Source: Halobacteriovorax sp. (lineage in GTDB: Bacteria; Bdellovibrionota; Bacteriovoracia; Bacteriovoracales; Bacteriovoracaceae). Taken from it: a stretch of DNA of 64,000 nt. Where the stretch lies: positions 44,872 through 108,871 of the forward strand of contig PBIO01000013.1 of assembly GCA_002720865.1 (NCBI GenBank). The letters are read 5' to 3'. Every line of letters starts with the position of its first letter. Positions within the stretch are counted from its first letter, which is position 1. Position numbers and translations under genes: made by a program. This document shows positions 34,658-45,700 of this stretch, piece by piece. The notes below the pieces were generated by a model, which was not told where the DNA came from, did no database searches, and worked only from the letters and a program-made list of their open reading frames with translations.

Positions 34658-37600
34658 TCATCTATTTCTCGGTATACCATCATCAAAATAAGGCAACGAT
34701 GATGTAAAGACTGAACTAATATTTTGAGCTTGGGTTAATATAGGATCTAATAAGTCACCTGCAGGGTTAATAAATTTGCATGTAACCGGTGCAGCTGTTA
34801 CTGGATTCTTTGATTTTCCTGTTGTTATAAACAATCTAGCATCTAAACGTTGCTCAATCATATCTCGATACTGGCCAAAGGTATCACTTCTAAAAACTGC
34901 ATTTGAGTTTAGTGGTAATGCACTAATTAGGCCATATTTCCACCCTCTAATCTCTGGTATATATCTCCATGTAGCCGACTGTGATAATATTGGAGAGTGG
35001 ACCCAACCATTTCCAGAACCAAAATAAAACTTATAAATATTGTTGTCTAGCTCCTGAGTATCGCCGAACATTATGTTGCCATCAGTGTCAGAAATAAATC
35101 CCTGGGCGCCGTAATTCGGGCCAGAGGGGCCCCAGGGGTTCGGCATAAGCCCAGTTCGAGAGCCGGTCACAAACATTGTTGTAAACTTTAGACTTTCATC
35201 AGATGATCCGTATATACCAGTTGGGGCATTTGATAAAGATAATTGGGGTGTTGACTTCCAGTCTGTTTCATCCTCTGAAAATACAGTTCTTAGCATACCA
35301 GAATATCTTTTTTCAAAAGGATATGCACCTAACCACCCATCATCAACTACATCTTTCATTGATGTATGATATGAACTAATCCCCTGCACAAGCGTCTCAG
35401 CTTTCCAAGGTGTGCTTGTATTGTTAACAACCTGGCCTCCGTCTGTTTGAGGGCCTGTACCATCTTCAGAAGCGCCGGCACCACCAGGCGCTCCATATTG
35501 GATAAATTGTGGGCTGAATTCGATATATGGACCAGGACTATAACCAGGCGGGAGTGCTGCATCAGGCAAGCTTAAATGGCCCTCGACGCCTGGGAATGTT
35601 ACGTCAGTAGCTGCACCGGTTGAGGTATTTCTAATTAAAAATGAATCAGAACCTTCTAGGCCAGGCTCATACTCAACTATAAACTCATCTAATGCGTTGA
35701 TTGCAGCTGCGGTCTTTTCAGCAACTTCATATTTGTTTGCACCCTGGGTTATATCTTCAATTTTTACCAGGGTTCCATCTGGTTGTGATGGGGCTGGTGG
35801 AGGTATCCCAATGGATCCGCGGCCTTCAATATCATACCATATGTTATATGCTCGATTATCACCATCATAAATCGTGAACCAGCAACCCTCGAGGCTAGTC
35901 TCGTATCCATCATTTAAAGTAGAATGACCGTCCAGAATAGAGCTTTCAGGGCCGCATGTAATCCTTGTTTGTTCAGGTACCACAGGGCCATTATCTGCAG
36001 GGTTTGGTTGGCCAACAGCTAAATGTGTTCCAAAAAAATTCATAAGTTCTTTATTGTTTCGCTTATGGTAATTTGAAGGAGAAGGTGTTACTGTATCATA
36101 AAATCTGTCAGAGTCTGAAATATGCTTGACGTTTCTAGAAAATGAACCTTGTGTACCTGGGTATGGTATATCAATATTTTCCCCAGGAAGGCCAGGCAAA
36201 AATCCTGAACCTGAGGCTCTATATCTTACTCTACGAGTTCTATCAAAATATGTAATACCCTGCACATATTCATCTCCGGGATCTAGCTGTTTAGATGTAA
36301 TCAGATCAGATAATCCATGGCCAGATAATGTTTGAGAATCATATGCCGCAGTTATTTCAATGTCAGTACTTAGATCACCTAGCACACCTGCTTCATCAAA
36401 GATTTTTATTTGGCCGCCTGTTGACTTGAATGATAGCCTATGCCATGCAAAAATATCCCCAAGCTGTTTCCAGCCAGTAGCTCCTGGGGTATATGGGTCG
36501 GCAGAGTTCTCAGTACGAATTCGTGTTTGGGGATTTGATAAAACAGTATATACTAATTTAGACAGCTGGTTTGCTGTAAGTGGTGTATCGTCCCACATTG
36601 TTGAGTATGTATTGACACTTTCATTATCACTATTCCATGTATGCTTTGTTACATGGATACCGCCGTCATAGTTTGGTGCATTGGTACCCCCGGTATCAGC
36701 CATTATGATACCACTACCACCACCGCCAGTTGTTGGAGGTAATGCTGGATCTTCTATATAGGACATATAGTTATTTGTGAAATCGTTAAAGTAGATCCTG
36801 AAGGTGAAATTATTTAAAGCAGGGTCACTTAATGATGTTCCATCCCAATATTCATTCTTATTATGGTCACCGTAGTATACTGCTTCTGGATCTGGAGAGG
36901 GCCTAACAACTATGTCGACATAATCTATACACTTGGTTGGGGCGAAGTGGTGGTCAAAATTATCAAGTACTTCTACATAATATGGGTCGCGGCCGCCAAT
37001 AAATGATGTTGTAAACCCGTTATTATCTTCTGTAGATGAAAAATATGTAGCATGACCTGGCCAGTCCGAGCTGCACTTTGTATACTCATTATAGTTTATA
37101 GAACCATCATTTGCCGTCCCCCGGAAACTCCTTGACCATTGATATGATGTATTATTAAAATTTGTTGCCAAAAACAACGGATCTACATTTCCAGCATCTC
37201 CAGCAAACCAAGACTCAAATACGATTGTGTCTAGTAGCCCATCATTGGTTGAATTGATTATTTTAAAATCATATGGTATAAACCATGTACATAGATCATT
37301 TGCTGCTGCTGTGCTTGTGGCGCTGGCTACTGCTGCGGCAACTGTTTGTTGATATGCTAATAGACTATAAAAAATCGTTTTTGTTTGCTGTTCCCTAGAC
37401 CATGTAGTCACTTGCGGGCCCGAGAAGAAAGTGCTCAACGTGGCCCCAGGAGAAATAGGCGGAGAGGTTACACAGCCGGCTGCTAATGGAACCCTAATTC
37501 TGCGGGTGCCTAGATTCCAGAAGCTACCTACAGATTCTGCATAGTACGTACTTGCAGGATCGAAAGGATTATAGAGAGTGCCAAACCCATTAAAATCCTG

Positions 37601-40600
37601 ACCAGTGGCAGGAAATGAAGCAACTCCTGGATGGGTTATTAGTAGTTCCGGATTACAAATATCTCCGGAGATGATGGCTGTGGCGCCGAAGACACAACCT
37701 GTATACCCTATTTCGGCAAAAGCTTTTAACTGGCCAGTATCAAGGTCATCCAAGACTAGCTTTGTCTTTGCATTTGCAAATTCACTCCATTGAGTAGAAT
37801 CTAAGGTCGTTCCGTACGTAGGATTTAAAACATTTGGTAAATACCTGATCCTATCCGGCATTTCGAATGAACTGTCTCCCGGGCCGGGGATCATGAATAC
37901 TTCAGCAGATGCGTCACAAATCACACTGGCGCAATCAACACCGAGGTCCTCGCCGACGGTATCATTCAAGTAGCAGTGTACATAACCAGCGTTATTCAGC
38001 CATAAGCTGTCTGGATCTGCACCAGGGACACTGGCTGCATGCTGATCATGAGTCCACCTTATTGGGCGGTGTGATCCAGTCACTGGCCAGTTTCCTGCAG
38101 TTGCTATAGGCCCAGGCCCGATGCCTTGATCAATGCTATTTGAATTTGCAAATGGGCCCTTGTCGATTTTAAATGCGTACACACTCCAGTCACCCATTGC
38201 AGATGTTGACCCTACATCATTCCACCCTATTGGATTAGGTTTGAGATTTGAATTTAAAAAGCCTGTTGACCCAACTTGGTCCATAAGAAAATCATCCAGC
38301 CACTCTGCAGAAGTTACCCGTTCACGTGGGCCCTGGAGAACGCCGTCAAACCTTACATTAAAATCTCCAGTTCTATAGTTAACAGCTCCTCCAAGAACTG
38401 CATCGCTAGTTGATGTTACAAGGCCGGAGCCACCAGACAAGTCAAACGAACCATCATGAGCAACAAGATCAACACCGCCACAAATACCGCACTCTGAGGA
38501 CCCTGCACCGCCTTCAGCAGATATTCTGCTTTCATCTAGATATTCTAGCGAGGCTAAGCTAGGATATAGACTTGTAATCGGCCGATATGGTAGTGTCCAC
38601 TGGGCGCCGGCGGGTTTGGTGGCGAAAAGATTTTTCCCTTGATCTGTAAATGACCCGGTAGTTCCTTCAAAAAGTAATCTTGAAGACGTACAGTCTGGAT
38701 CCGACTCAGGAGCTAATACACCAACCGGATCCCCAAGTGCATTCACCTGGGAAGGGGCTATGGTTGCAGTTTTGTTCAAGTCGGGGGCAGTTATATATAC
38801 ACAATTTCTTGTTACATTGGAGTCAAGGCCGGTTTGTATATTATAATCGTGGAAAAATAATTCTGTAACTGATGGATAGGGGCCTATTTCTTGCATGTCG
38901 CCGGCAACAATATCATCTAGGTAATTCTCAGCATGGTATCCTAAATTATCGACATCAAATTGATCAACTACAGGAGTAGAATATTGTAATGCCTCATGAA
39001 CTGCGTCCGTAGTTAATGGCTGGTTTAGTGAGTCATGTTTCTCTCTTTTGTCACTAACCAATGAACCATACAACGTTATTTTAATCTTCGAGGGATTGTT
39101 CGGGGTGGCGCCTGGGGCCAGGATCATATGAGGCCCGGTATTATACATATCGGCAGATCTAGCAAACATATAAGGACAAGCAGCCTGAAACCCGAATACT
39201 AGTTTGTCACCTGGTAACAAGACATATGGGCTGTGTGGACGAAGTCTTTGTGAGGTTTTTGTTTCTATAAGACCTGTTGAAGCACTGTCATTAAATGATG
39301 ACATCACCGTTCCCATATCCATTGTGCTGGATATAGGAGTAGTTCCAGGAGTAGCAGCATTAAATGCTCTTGCAGTTGATAGTTCATTCTCTAAGCCAGT
39401 TCTTACTCCAGTATGACTTGTCTGGAATGCCACTATACCAGTAACTGGGTCATTAAGCACCGGTTTTGTCCCTATTGCATATGCATGGCCATCCTGGAAT
39501 CGGCCCGGGCGTTGGCATATACCTTTTATAAAATGACGGCCAGCGACCATCATCTGGTCATCCCCGGTAGTCAGTGGGTCGCCACTTATATCTGATCCTG
39601 AAACTACTAGTTCTCTCTTAAGGCCTGTTTCTAATATATCATGTATATTATTAACTGAGTCTGGAATATCTGCATATCCTGTAACTTGGCCATAGGTTAC
39701 CAACTCTCGAATAGTATCAACGTATTCAGTAGTATAATCATAACATGAAAGTGTTATAAAGTCATAATCATAATATTCAAGTAATGTTGGGGGATTAAAC
39801 TCTTTTGAACTAGCGGATGGATCAAACACCATATTCATAGGAACGGTGCCTGTATTTCCAGCTGGATCTTGACAGATGGTCTCAATCCAGTCTTTAATTT
39901 CTTCTAGTGTAGGATATCCCACTAGGGCGCCATTATTATCAAGATTAGTAACCTGGATTGTAAGGGTTGTACCCCCACTAATATCTGGGGCCCAATTGCC
40001 ATCAATCTGTAGTGATCCACCTACTACTGGCATTGTCGTAAAGATAATGTTCCATGGGCCTGGAAAGGAAGAAGGTGCAGTATCAGGATAATCAGCACAG
40101 TCTACATCAATGGCTTCAAATGTTATAATGTCTGATGTTGATGTTGCTTCGTATGTTGTGTCTGGAACGCCGGACCCATCTTCAATTCCCACTCTGGCGA
40201 AATCAGGAATTTGACCAGATAGATTAATGACATCGCCATCTTCCCATGACGGATCATTTGGATTGGCACCCCCATCGGGAATATCAAGACCATAAACCTT
40301 GGTCTTAAATGAATAATCACCAGCCCAAGGTCTTTGATTTAAAATAAAGAAGTTATTAATAACGGCCTTATTATTCTTATACGTGTCGGTCTCGTTTGAT
40401 ATATTACCAGCAGCGTCGACGGAATACATCACTGCGCGAGGATCGACGTCATCGCCTTCATACCATTCACTATCAAACTCTATTGTAAATTTCTCAAGTA
40501 AGAATGGTTTATTAATGACGGACGACATCTTAAACGTCTTACCATCTTGGGCTGCAAACTTAGGATGTGCGGGAAACCCAAAGTTAGATATTGGGCGGGA

Positions 40601-41743
40601 TGACATCAATGAACCTGACTCTAATAATTCAAGGCCGCGTGAGAACCCAATACAACCGTCCCTCATAAAGTCTTCGCAATATGCCTTGTCATCTGCCCAG
40701 CCTCCGGCTGGTCCGGATGCACCATCAATATTAATACCGGTACCTTGTTTTTCCCATTGATTGGTCTCAAAGTTATAATAGACCATATTATGGAAACGAA
40801 TACCTGGATTACTTCCATCTGCTGTAGAATCATCAAGGCCGAAAGACGTTTCATTTTGACAATCCATCTCAATAACAATTTGTGTTTTGCTTTTAAGGGG
40901 ACCTGAAAATCCTTCTAGATCTTTCTTGCTTACACCTTCATCAAAAAACTCATCATCATTTGAAAGCTTTAATAGGCTATCATCGAAAGCACCAAGATTT
41001 TCGCCTGGGGTAAATGTAAGTTCAACGTCTGCAATACCTTTTGGTGTTATTGCAACTGAGGTAAGATCCGATGGTAGGCTCGGTGATGCTATTCTATGAT
41101 CAGTCCAGCTGGAATCTTCATGTAGCTTAGTTGGGTATCTTACAATATGGCCTGGTGATGGACTGACGAACGAACCGGTTATAGAAAATGCATCACCGGG
41201 AAGAAAACTTTGTGAATTTGATATCTCTAAATTCGTATTAGATGTTGCCGTTATCTCAGTAGAATATTCACCCGGTATTGAGTGCCTTAGTTCAATTCTA
41301 TCTTTTTTTGCATATGCATGGATCTTTAAGCTAGATGAACTTATTTCTCGAGCAAATTCAGCATGAATAGATGATAAGTCAGGACAATCTCTAATGTCGA
41401 CAACTATATTTCCCAGCTCAGATATTATGCCCCGTTGTGTTTCAAACGTTTCACTGTTGCCAAGGGAGTCAGTTAGTACTATTGTTGATGCATCACTTGG
41501 ACGTTTGGTAAACTTTATCCATCCCGTTGAATAAGAACTATTAAAGATTATAGCACTAGTATCATCATATGTACTCTTGTGGGTCCCTAGTCTCCCAGAT
41601 GGATTAGTCCTCATTACTGTGGGATAAGAGCCTGTAGCCGAATCCCAGGCCCGGAGGATGGTACGTGGTGGGTTATTTAAAACTCCGCTCCCAGTTACAT
41701 ACCCCCTAGAAGGACCACTACCTGTTAGATATATTTTAGGCAT
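34658..41743 (-). CDS. Giant tail-fibre/baseplate virion protein (2361 aa)
   Basis: This is the largest gene in the window. The protein is beta-rich, with high Gly, Ser, Thr, Asp, Asn and Pro, and no enzyme signature I recognise. At least two copies of a beta domain occur: about residues 65-200 (TIVLTDSLGNSETFE, IHAEFAREI) and about 1950-2060 (CWFTIYDGDNRAYNIWYD, KTAAAINALDEF). It starts MPKIYLTGSGPSRGYVTGSG. The ATG overlaps the upstream stop (TAATG), and the glycosyltransferase gene follows. Many Asn/Ser/Thr-rich loops could be glycan acceptors. Receptor-binding long fibre or baseplate peripheral structure is inferred. Confidence 0.75.
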   Translation of the reverse strand: MPKIYLTGSGPSRGYVTGSGVLNNPPRTILRAWDSATGSYPTVMRTNPSGRLGTHKSTYDDTSAIIFNSSYSTGWIKFTKRPSDASTIVLTDSLGNSETFETQRGIISELGNIVVDIRDCPDLSSIHAEFAREISSSSLKIHAYAKKDRIELRHSIPGEYSTEITATSNTNLEISNSQSFLPGDAFSITGSFVSPSPGHIVRYPTKLHEDSSWTDHRIASPSLPSDLTSVAITPKGIADVELTFTPGENLGAFDDSLLKLSNDDEFFDEGVSKKDLEGFSGPLKSKTQIVIEMDCQNETSFGLDDSTADGSNPGIRFHNMVYYNFETNQWEKQGTGINIDGASGPAGGWADDKAYCEDFMRDGCIGFSRGLELLESGSLMSSRPISNFGFPAHPKFAAQDGKTFKMSSVINKPFLLEKFTIEFDSEWYEGDDVDPRAVMYSVDAAGNISNETDTYKNNKAVINNFFILNQRPWAGDYSFKTKVYGLDIPDGGANPNDPSWEDGDVINLSGQIPDFARVGIEDGSGVPDTTYEATSTSDIITFEAIDVDCADYPDTAPSSFPGPWNIIFTTMPVVGGSLQIDGNWAPDISGGTTLTIQVTNLDNNGALVGYPTLEEIKDWIETICQDPAGNTGTVPMNMVFDPSASSKEFNPPTLLEYYDYDFITLSCYDYTTEYVDTIRELVTYGQVTGYADIPDSVNNIHDILETGLKRELVVSGSDISGDPLTTGDDQMMVAGRHFIKGICQRPGRFQDGHAYAIGTKPVLNDPVTGIVAFQTSHTGVRTGLENELSTARAFNAATPGTTPISSTMDMGTVMSSFNDSASTGLIETKTSQRLRPHSPYVLLPGDKLVFGFQAACPYMFARSADMYNTGPHMILAPGATPNNPSKIKITLYGSLVSDKREKHDSLNQPLTTDAVHEALQYSTPVVDQFDVDNLGYHAENYLDDIVAGDMQEIGPYPSVTELFFHDYNIQTGLDSNVTRNCVYITAPDLNKTATIAPSQVNALGDPVGVLAPESDPDCTSSRLLFEGTTGSFTDQGKNLFATKPAGAQWTLPYRPITSLYPSLASLEYLDESRISAEGGAGSSECGICGGVDLVAHDGSFDLSGGSGLVTSTSDAVLGGAVNYRTGDFNVRFDGVLQGPRERVTSAEWLDDFLMDQVGSTGFLNSNLKPNPIGWNDVGSTSAMGDWSVYAFKIDKGPFANSNSIDQGIGPGPIATAGNWPVTGSHRPIRWTHDQHAASVPGADPDSLWLNNAGYVHCYLNDTVGEDLGVDCASVICDASAEVFMIPGPGDSSFEMPDRIRYLPNVLNPTYGTTLDSTQWSEFANAKTKLVLDDLDTGQLKAFAEIGYTGCVFGATAIISGDICNPELLITHPGVASFPATGQDFNGFGTLYNPFDPASTYYAESVGSFWNLGTRRIRVPLAAGCVTSPPISPGATLSTFFSGPQVTTWSREQQTKTIFYSLLAYQQTVAAAVASATSTAAANDLCTWFIPYDFKIINSTNDGLLDTIVFESWFAGDAGNVDPLFLATNFNNTSYQWSRSFRGTANDGSINYNEYTKCSSDWPGHATYFSSTEDNNGFTTSFIGGRDPYYVEVLDNFDHHFAPTKCIDYVDIVVRPSPDPEAVYYGDHNKNEYWDGTSLSDPALNNFTFRIYFNDFTNNYMSYIEDPALPPTTGGGGSGIIMADTGGTNAPNYDGGIHVTKHTWNSDNESVNTYSTMWDDTPLTANQLSKLVYTVLSNPQTRIRTENSADPYTPGATGWKQLGDIFAWHRLSFKSTGGQIKIFDEAGVLGDLSTDIEITAAYDSQTLSGHGLSDLITSKQLDPGDEYVQGITYFDRTRRVRYRASGSGFLPGLPGENIDIPYPGTQGSFSRNVKHISDSDRFYDTVTPSPSNYHKRNNKELMNFFGTHLAVGQPNPADNGPVVPEQTRITCGPESSILDGHSTLNDGYETSLEGCWFTIYDGDNRAYNIWYDIEGRGSIGIPPPAPSQPDGTLVKIEDITQGANKYEVAEKTAAAINALDEFIVEYEPGLEGSDSFLIRNTSTGAATDVTFPGVEGHLSLPDAALPPGYSPGPYIEFSPQFIQYGAPGGAGASEDGTGPQTDGGQVVNNTSTPWKAETLVQGISSYHTSMKDVVDDGWLGAYPFEKRYSGMLRTVFSEDETDWKSTPQLSLSNAPTGIYGSSDESLKFTTMFVTGSRTGLMPNPWGPSGPNYGAQGFISDTDGNIMFGDTQELDNNIYKFYFGSGNGWVHSPILSQSATWRYIPEIRGWKYGLISALPLNSNAVFRSDTFGQYRDMIEQRLDARLFITTGKSKNPVTAAPVTCKFINPAGDLLDPILTQAQNISSVFTSSLPYFDDGIPRNR

Positions 41744-42792
41744 TACTTAAGTAACCCCCCGAATGCTAGTGAATCAGTCCCAAGTTCATTGTTATTATAA
41801 GTAAAACCAGCACCTGATGATTTGTGGTCTCTGGCCAATAGGCTGTCAACGGACGATGGATGTGTAGAAGCAGTTGCACCGGAAACACGAGTAAACTCTG
41901 ATTGTGCCATGTCTAACAATGCTTGTTGCATTCCTCCGGGGTCATGAGCAACGGAGTCTGATACCTGAATTTTTTCATGAATCTCTTCCCAATCTGTTGA
42001 CTCAATAAATGGGCTTATGGATGCATCATTTAATGTTAGGTAACCTGGATGTACTGGACCGGTTTTTTCTTCACCATTTTGATATAACAGCTTTGCACCA
42101 AAATTTTCTATGCCATCCTCATACCAGTCAAATGATGTGTCCTTCATATCAATCATCTGCACAATTCTATTTGCCCGAAGACGTGAACACTCGCCGGCAT
42201 CGGAAACTAATAAACCTCTAATGTCATGACCAAAAAAAGGATTTTCAGGATTTTGGCGAGAAGCGCGTGACCTTACTGTAAGCGGTTCAATTACACCGTC
42301 AAACTGATCTGGGTCAGTCATCGATGCATTCCATAAAATCAGCGGATACATTAATGTGTTATTGTCATCTAAAAGAAAGTGAACAGGATGAAATTTCTTC
42401 ATATCCTCATAAGGTTCATCATCCTTAAAGAATTTTGGCTGGCCAAAGTCTCGACGCTCAACCTCATGATTAGGAACCAAGACAATTTGTTGACCAGCGT
42501 CGGTGAGCGGTGATGTTGTACTACCGCTAACCCATGTGCCGTCCACATCTACAAACCCCTTATCATTTGATAGGGGGTTAATCATTTTAAGAGTAGGAGT
42601 AACCAATGAATCATCGAAGCATACTTCTTCTACACAATGAGAACCTTTCATAACCCTTTTAAAGTTTGATCCAGCAGAAAACTTCGGCACCATACCAGTC
42701 ATTAGTTTATCCATTGTATTTACACTTATACCCTGGATGTATGGGATCACACTTTCATTTGAGCCTGAAATGGGCGTCATTGTAGATGCCAT
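41743..42792 (-). CDS. Hypothetical baseplate-region virion protein
   Basis: This 349-residue protein is not recognised. It is mixed alpha/beta with short motifs such as YIQGISVNTMDKLMTGM, FHPVHFLLDDNNTLMYPLIL and RANRIVQMIDMKDTSFDWY, and a Gly/Ser/Asn-rich end. It is coupled to the giant fibre gene by a one-base overlap and follows the 1186-aa gene immediately, so the three are likely parts of one substructure. A connector or chaperone-like role for the giant protein is possible but not shown. Confidence 0.65.
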   Translation of the reverse strand: MASTMTPISGSNESVIPYIQGISVNTMDKLMTGMVPKFSAGSNFKRVMKGSHCVEEVCFDDSLVTPTLKMINPLSNDKGFVDVDGTWVSGSTTSPLTDAGQQIVLVPNHEVERRDFGQPKFFKDDEPYEDMKKFHPVHFLLDDNNTLMYPLILWNASMTDPDQFDGVIEPLTVRSRASRQNPENPFFGHDIRGLLVSDAGECSRLRANRIVQMIDMKDTSFDWYEDGIENFGAKLLYQNGEEKTGPVHPGYLTLNDASISPFIESTDWEEIHEKIQVSDSVAHDPGGMQQALLDMAQSEFTRVSGATASTHPSSVDSLLARDHKSSGAGFTYNNNELGTDSLAFGGLLK

Positions 42793-45700
42793 TTAGTATC
42801 TCCCCATTTTTGCAATATATTGTTGCAATGTAATTGTCCCTTTAAGGCCATGGCGATTATTCTCACCCAAATATACATCTTCGTATGAATATTTAAACTT
42901 TGCTCTTTCTAACATGTGTGACTCAATTATAAAGTTCATTCCTAAAAACTTGGTTTTCTTAGGTATTAAATCTTCAATTATTAGACCGATTGAATTATCA
43001 AACCACTTAAAAAACTCAAAGAATGACGTAATATTAATTTTATCAGTAAGCCTATTAAAATAAACTTCTCTAAGATTTTTAAGATCTGGATATTCTGTTG
43101 CAAATAATAGCTCAGGGGCACCAAGAATATTATCTAAAGAATCTAGAGTTGAAAAAATCTTAATAATATCCTCATTTAATGCTTGCACTGACGACATGTC
43201 TATTGCAAATCGTGTATCATCTTGAGGGCGCTCAGATGGAAGAATCTCATAAACTGGGGCAACTTCGGCACCAAACTCAGTTACATTATCAAAATTTAGA
43301 AAACTTCGTATACGAACTTTATTTGTAACTGAGTGTTCATCAAACTTCGGATCCAACATACCTTTATAGATCCTTTCAGGCTTAATAATTCTTGTTTCTG
43401 GCTCAAATCCAGTAGCTAATATATGAAACCCAGATTGGCTATAATCAAATATGTCTAAGTTACCTATATTATCCGTGGTATGGTGTGCCTGGTGGGCGGA
43501 AACATCTAATCGCAGCTTTTCGAAAGATCCTGTTGGCGTTATGGTAAAATTAAAATTTGTTAAAGGGTCTTCGACACCAAGGGAAGCATAATTCCTTATA
43601 TGCTCAGTGATATCAACAGTACTTAAAGCCTTAGACCAAAACCTAATTTGTGCAACTTGACCAGCAAATTGTGTAGTCCTTGATGCATCATCTGCAATTG
43701 GATTAAGTCCCCAGTACGCGGATGCTACCGTATCATCAATCTGCTGGTTGCCTATTACAATACATGACCCAGATGCATTTAGTGCAGGATCTATCACTGA
43801 CCATCTATTATCACGACTGGGGTCAATAGTCTCTTTGAATAAAGATGATGTAGTCTTATGTTCAATAATATCACCATAATTTTGCCTTGCAGCAGATAGA
43901 TAATACGAAGAACTTACATATGAATTGATAGAGTCATTTCGGCTTCTACCGAAGCATATATGCCATATATTTCCATCAAATATATCAATATCTGAAATTG
44001 TTAATTGTAAATAGTCATCTGCAGGGTCTAGTCCGGGCCGGGAATAAAGATCAAGCGTCTTAGCATCAGGGTCAGCAACAAGGTTTGTAATAACTGCAGG
44101 AACTATTTCATCAGATCCTGTTGCATGCAACCTAACTAAACTTTGAGGTTGAAGAGAAGGTGTTTTTATAGGGTCAAACTTATAGATTGCCTCATATGAC
44201 CAAGAACCTGATGTAAATAGACCATCATTAGGATCTGTTGATATTCCATGCAACCCATATGGGCCACCGTCTGGGCCTGTTGATGCGTCAATAAAGGTCC
44301 CGGCCGGGGGTGGATAACCTACTTCAGTACGTGAGCCAGATAAAAATGGAGACATAAAGAACGGCTGATTCAATGGAATACCCTGGGTATCAACTGGCAT
44401 ACTAGTATTGGGGGCTATAGATCCTGAAAAATCTGTCATAGCTGTAACTTCAGAAACAGCCTTCCTAATATCTGATAGGTCTTTTGTCTTAGACCCTCCA
44501 TACTCTCTAAATCTAAAATATTTATCTGGGTTAACCCCCATCGAACGCATTAGCACCTTAAGGCTATGTACAGTACCTTTTGATCGAATAATCTCATTTA
44601 CATTTGTCAATATTCGGCGCCACAGCTGGTTTTGTACATATTGTAAAGTATGCTCGCTTATTGACAGATCCGGACCAAGATTTAATCCCTCGAATAACTG
44701 TTCTATAGAGGCACCCTCAAATGGAGAGGGTAGCTCAATTCCATGATGTTCAGCTAACATTGGTAAGAATTGATCTGCTACAACATCTGTCCCCGTGTAA
44801 TCAACATGCAAAAGATTTGAAATATGATCTAGAAACATTTTTGTTTCATCAAAAAATCTTGCCCAGGTAAAGAGAAGTGAAGCTAACAGTTGCGCTGAAC
44901 CAAGTTTACCATAGCCAGGCACCGCATCAGTACCTGAATAACTGTAGTCGTCTCCTACATCTCCAAACTCAGTATCAAACCCTTCTGCCAATTGAGACTC
45001 GAGTAGATAATGCTTTGGAACTAGTTTGGTAATTAAGTTTGGATTATTCGAATCATAGTTAATTGCAGAAGCCAATAACTCCTTGTTTAATGTTATGACA
45101 TCAGAATGCGAAGGAAATAAATTCGGTGAATATACAGAAGATTCTAGTACCAAAGGTGTCTGTACTACATCACCGTTAGTATCAATAATTTTTGTTGGAT
45201 CCCTATTATCAATATGATAATTTGTAATACGAGCATGTAATGAGTTTCCAGAACTATCTAATACTACGTCATTTGAAACAAAATCGCCAGAGGGTTCATT
45301 AAATTTGAAGTACGTCTTTAAGTCGCCACTAAAATTTGAAAATACTGTTCTATCTAGGTATTTTTTAAGTTGACCAGTACTACGAACTGAGTGCCAAGCC
45401 CTGAATTCGTCAATAGAACCTGATAGTGTTTGTAAGGGCGTAATAGTATCATGGATTGATCCAGTGCCAATAGTTAATGGTGCCGTTACAAATTCCGGAG
45501 ATAATTTACCCATTTGTAAACTATTTGATGTGCTAGCCAGTTCTGCATTTTGAAACAGTTTTAGATTATGTTCTCCAGAACTACGATCTAGCGTACCACA
45601 AATATGAACAAACTCCCCCTTAGGAATTTCCATATCTGTCTCTATAGAATTTGACCCAGATGCTGCCAACATTTTTACTTCGACTGTTGTACTTGCAGCT

